Source: Archilochus colubris (lineage: Eukaryota; Chordata; Aves; Apodiformes; Trochilidae). Taken from it: a DNA stretch of 64,000 nucleotides. Below are positions 61,849 to 64,000 of this stretch, in pieces; within the stretch, counting starts at the first letter, position 1, and every line of letters begins with the position of its first letter. Both the position numbers and the translations under genes were made by a program. The DNA is taken from positions 10,910,519 to 10,974,518 of the forward strand of contig CM041090.1 of the NCBI GenBank assembly GCA_023079485.1. The letters run 5' to 3'. Below the pieces are notes generated by a model. The model was not told the origin of the DNA. It ran no database searches and was given only the letters and a program-made list of their open reading frames with translations.

Positions 61849-64000
61849 CTACAAAAACAAGAACAAAAAAAAGATTATTACAAACAGTGTCACTACAGAT
61901 TGAAACAGAAACACAAAACTCAAAGAGATTTTTAAAGTTGGGGGGTGTTGACTGGGTTTTGGAGAGGGTTTTGCCATTGGTTTACAGATTTTTTTTCCAT
62001 TTTTCAGTGTTTGGGTTTGGTGTTTTTTTTAAATGTTGATGTAAAACTCCACTTGGAAAGGAAATGTTTGTCAAAGCAGGGAAAGCAAAGGAAACCTACA
62101 ATTCTAATCTGGATTAAAATACAAACTATTACTGTCACTTGAGGTAGAAGAGATTACAAATAGAAGCTTTTCTAGTTCTATGTCTGTGTTCTCCTCCCCT
62201 GAGGAATATATCTCCTCTCCATCACATTTAGCAACTTCTAAGCTATGATCCCCATCAGTTGCCACAAATAAGTAAGACAAAGTTTCCCACCTGAGACAAT
62301 GACAATGTTTGCCCACCACCTCTAAGTTATACCAACAGTGAAGAAGGTAGAGCAAGGGGTATGTCAGCACAGTCACTAGAGCTCAAATCCTAGAGTAACA
62401 CTGTAAACTGAAATCAATGGCAATTTAAGCTAATATGCAAGGTCATGAACTCTAGAAGCTAAGAAAATACACTGCCCATTACACTTCCTGTGCTGTGGAA
62501 GAACAAGGTGCAGCAGCAGAGCAAGGCAGTACCTTCTAAAGCATCCTCATATGAATCATAAAAACCTCAATGAGTCAAGAGTCCCAAAAAGGTAGCAAAA
62601 GCATAAATGATAACTCATTTGCTCAATTACTTTGCTTGATACTAAGAAAATCCTCTAAAATACTAGAATATTAGCCTATTTAAGCCTCAACTCCACAGCT
62701 AACAAGAACTTTGCAGATGTGATTCTATCCACAAAGAAGTCATCACAGAGCTGAAGTTTAAGCCCCAGCCTTATAAAGAGATACAGCAATAAAAAACCCC
62801 TCCTCTCTCAGTAGAGACCAGCACAAGTGGAGGAATTTACATTTACTGACCAGCACAAGCAGGGTGCTGATGGACACCAAGGACACCAAGGACAGAAAAC
62901 AGAATTCCTTCTGCTGGCAGTGACTGTGTATTGTGGCTATTTTAAATTTCATTGAGCATTTTGAACACATATTACAGATGAGCTGTTAAACTAGTTTTAG
63001 GGTAATTTCAGGTTACTTTAAGTAACATCCAACTCCTAACATGGTAGGATGTGATCTGGGAAGGATGGACTGTTTTAAGGCTATATTCAAATTAAGAGTA
63101 TGTGGCTCTGAGTGCTACAAGATTTGTCATACTCTCATTATTAAGGATGCTGAAGAGACAGGTGTGATTCTCATACAATGGTTGTTTCTTCTTCAGTATT
63201 AAAATTTTACTTTGACATTACTGAAACAGAACTTTAATTAAACGTTGGTTTAGCAGTTATTTCACGGGTTTAAAAACCTACAGAGGAAACCTCTTTTGTC
63301 AGGCAAATACTAACCAACCTTCTACAAGCAGCTACAACTATATCTCCATGCTACTAATAAAAATAATAGCTAAAAAAAAAAATCTCACTGCTGCAGATGA
63401 CTGACTCTGAAAAGCCTAACTAAATGGTCAGTACTACTCATCTCCAAATAAAGTTTTTTTTTTTTCTGGGGGGAAATAATTATATATATGTGTGTGTATA
63501 TGCACACACACACACACACACTTGTAGCATAAATACACACTTAAATTTGAAAACTGCCACTTATAAAAATAACAGCATGATTAACTCTTCCTTCCTTTCC
63601 CTCTGACTCTTGTGTAGAAACTCATCTCCATAGCAGGACAAGACTTCATCAAGACTCAACTCTGCAGAATAAAGCTACCCAGTTAGAAAACTTCAGGTTG
63701 CATTTAACTACTACAGAGGGCTGCAACCCCAGGCTGAGAACCCACAGACTCCTGAACACCAAGTTAAAAACATAAGGAGTTTAATTGTGGCTATCGAAAT
63801 TATTTGCTCTGTTGCCTTGGAAAAGTCACTTAGAGAAGACCTAAACTCAAGAGAGGGAATGGAAATACATTTGCATCCTCTTCTATACATAATTTACTAC
63901 AGATTTTTTCTTAAGTGTTTAGAACAGGGTAATGCTTAAAAGTCAAGCCTTCAAAAATACAAAATACTTCAATTCTGCCCTCATTCAAGCATAGCATTTT
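61849..64000 (-). other. PHF21A: Upstream PHF21A intron (partial)
   Basis: AT-rich sequence with no exon that I can support. It contains a TA/TG/CA microsatellite near 63480-63522 and a T run near 63451-63465. The gene's promoter and first exon are not in the window. Confidence 0.5.
63480..63522. repeat. Compound TA/TG/CA microsatellite
   Basis: TATATATATG, then TGTGTGTATATG, then a (CA)n run; the TG and CA halves are mutually complementary and could fold. Confidence 0.92.

Overview
This is vertebrate nuclear DNA, AT-rich and intron-dominated, and almost certainly from a bird. Twelve fragments of CR1, the dominant avian LINE, are visible, many ending in the CR1 signature ATTCTATGATTCT or its complement. 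There are also several avian-type endogenous retrovirus LTRs. No bacterial, phage or CRISPR structure is present.

The only host gene I can support is PHF21A (BHC80), on the minus strand. A non-coding leader exon lies at 61808-61848. The start-codon exon is at 57856-57991, followed by a 33-nt exon at 53025-53057 and a 66-nt exon at 50701-50766. All have GT-AG boundaries. Together the coding exons give the first 51 residues of PHF21A, an N-terminal coiled-coil segment. The later exons (AT-hook, PHD finger) were not found, so positions 1-50700 read as one very large intron. The gene's promoter must lie beyond 64000.

Region by region: 170-1227 is an old ERV LTR. 1228-12700 is unremarkable intron with one short CR1 tail. 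12759-13010 is an almost pure purine tract that runs into a small CpG-rich island (about 13010-13200) containing a CTCF-like motif. 14000-19500 holds three CR1 copies. 20708-21134 is a complete solo LTR with a 6-bp target duplication and four 28-bp U3 repeats. 25611-26509 and 29760-30735 are two long CR1 copies. 33935-35975 is a CR1 interrupted by a complete solo LTR (34267-35051, 5-bp target duplication), and a near-identical inverted piece of that LTR lies at 42407-42719. Further CR1 pieces occur at 36986, 47395, 53891, 55583 and 59681.

I see no novel multi-gene system. The observations most worth following up are the CpG/purine/CTCF-like island inside the large intron, three CR1 copies sharing one frame-breaking deletion, the GATA-box repeat array in the solo LTR, two 33-bp near-perfect palindromes, and a candidate in-frame 15-nt microexon of PHF21A. 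Gene identification rests on recalled family sequence; no search was run.
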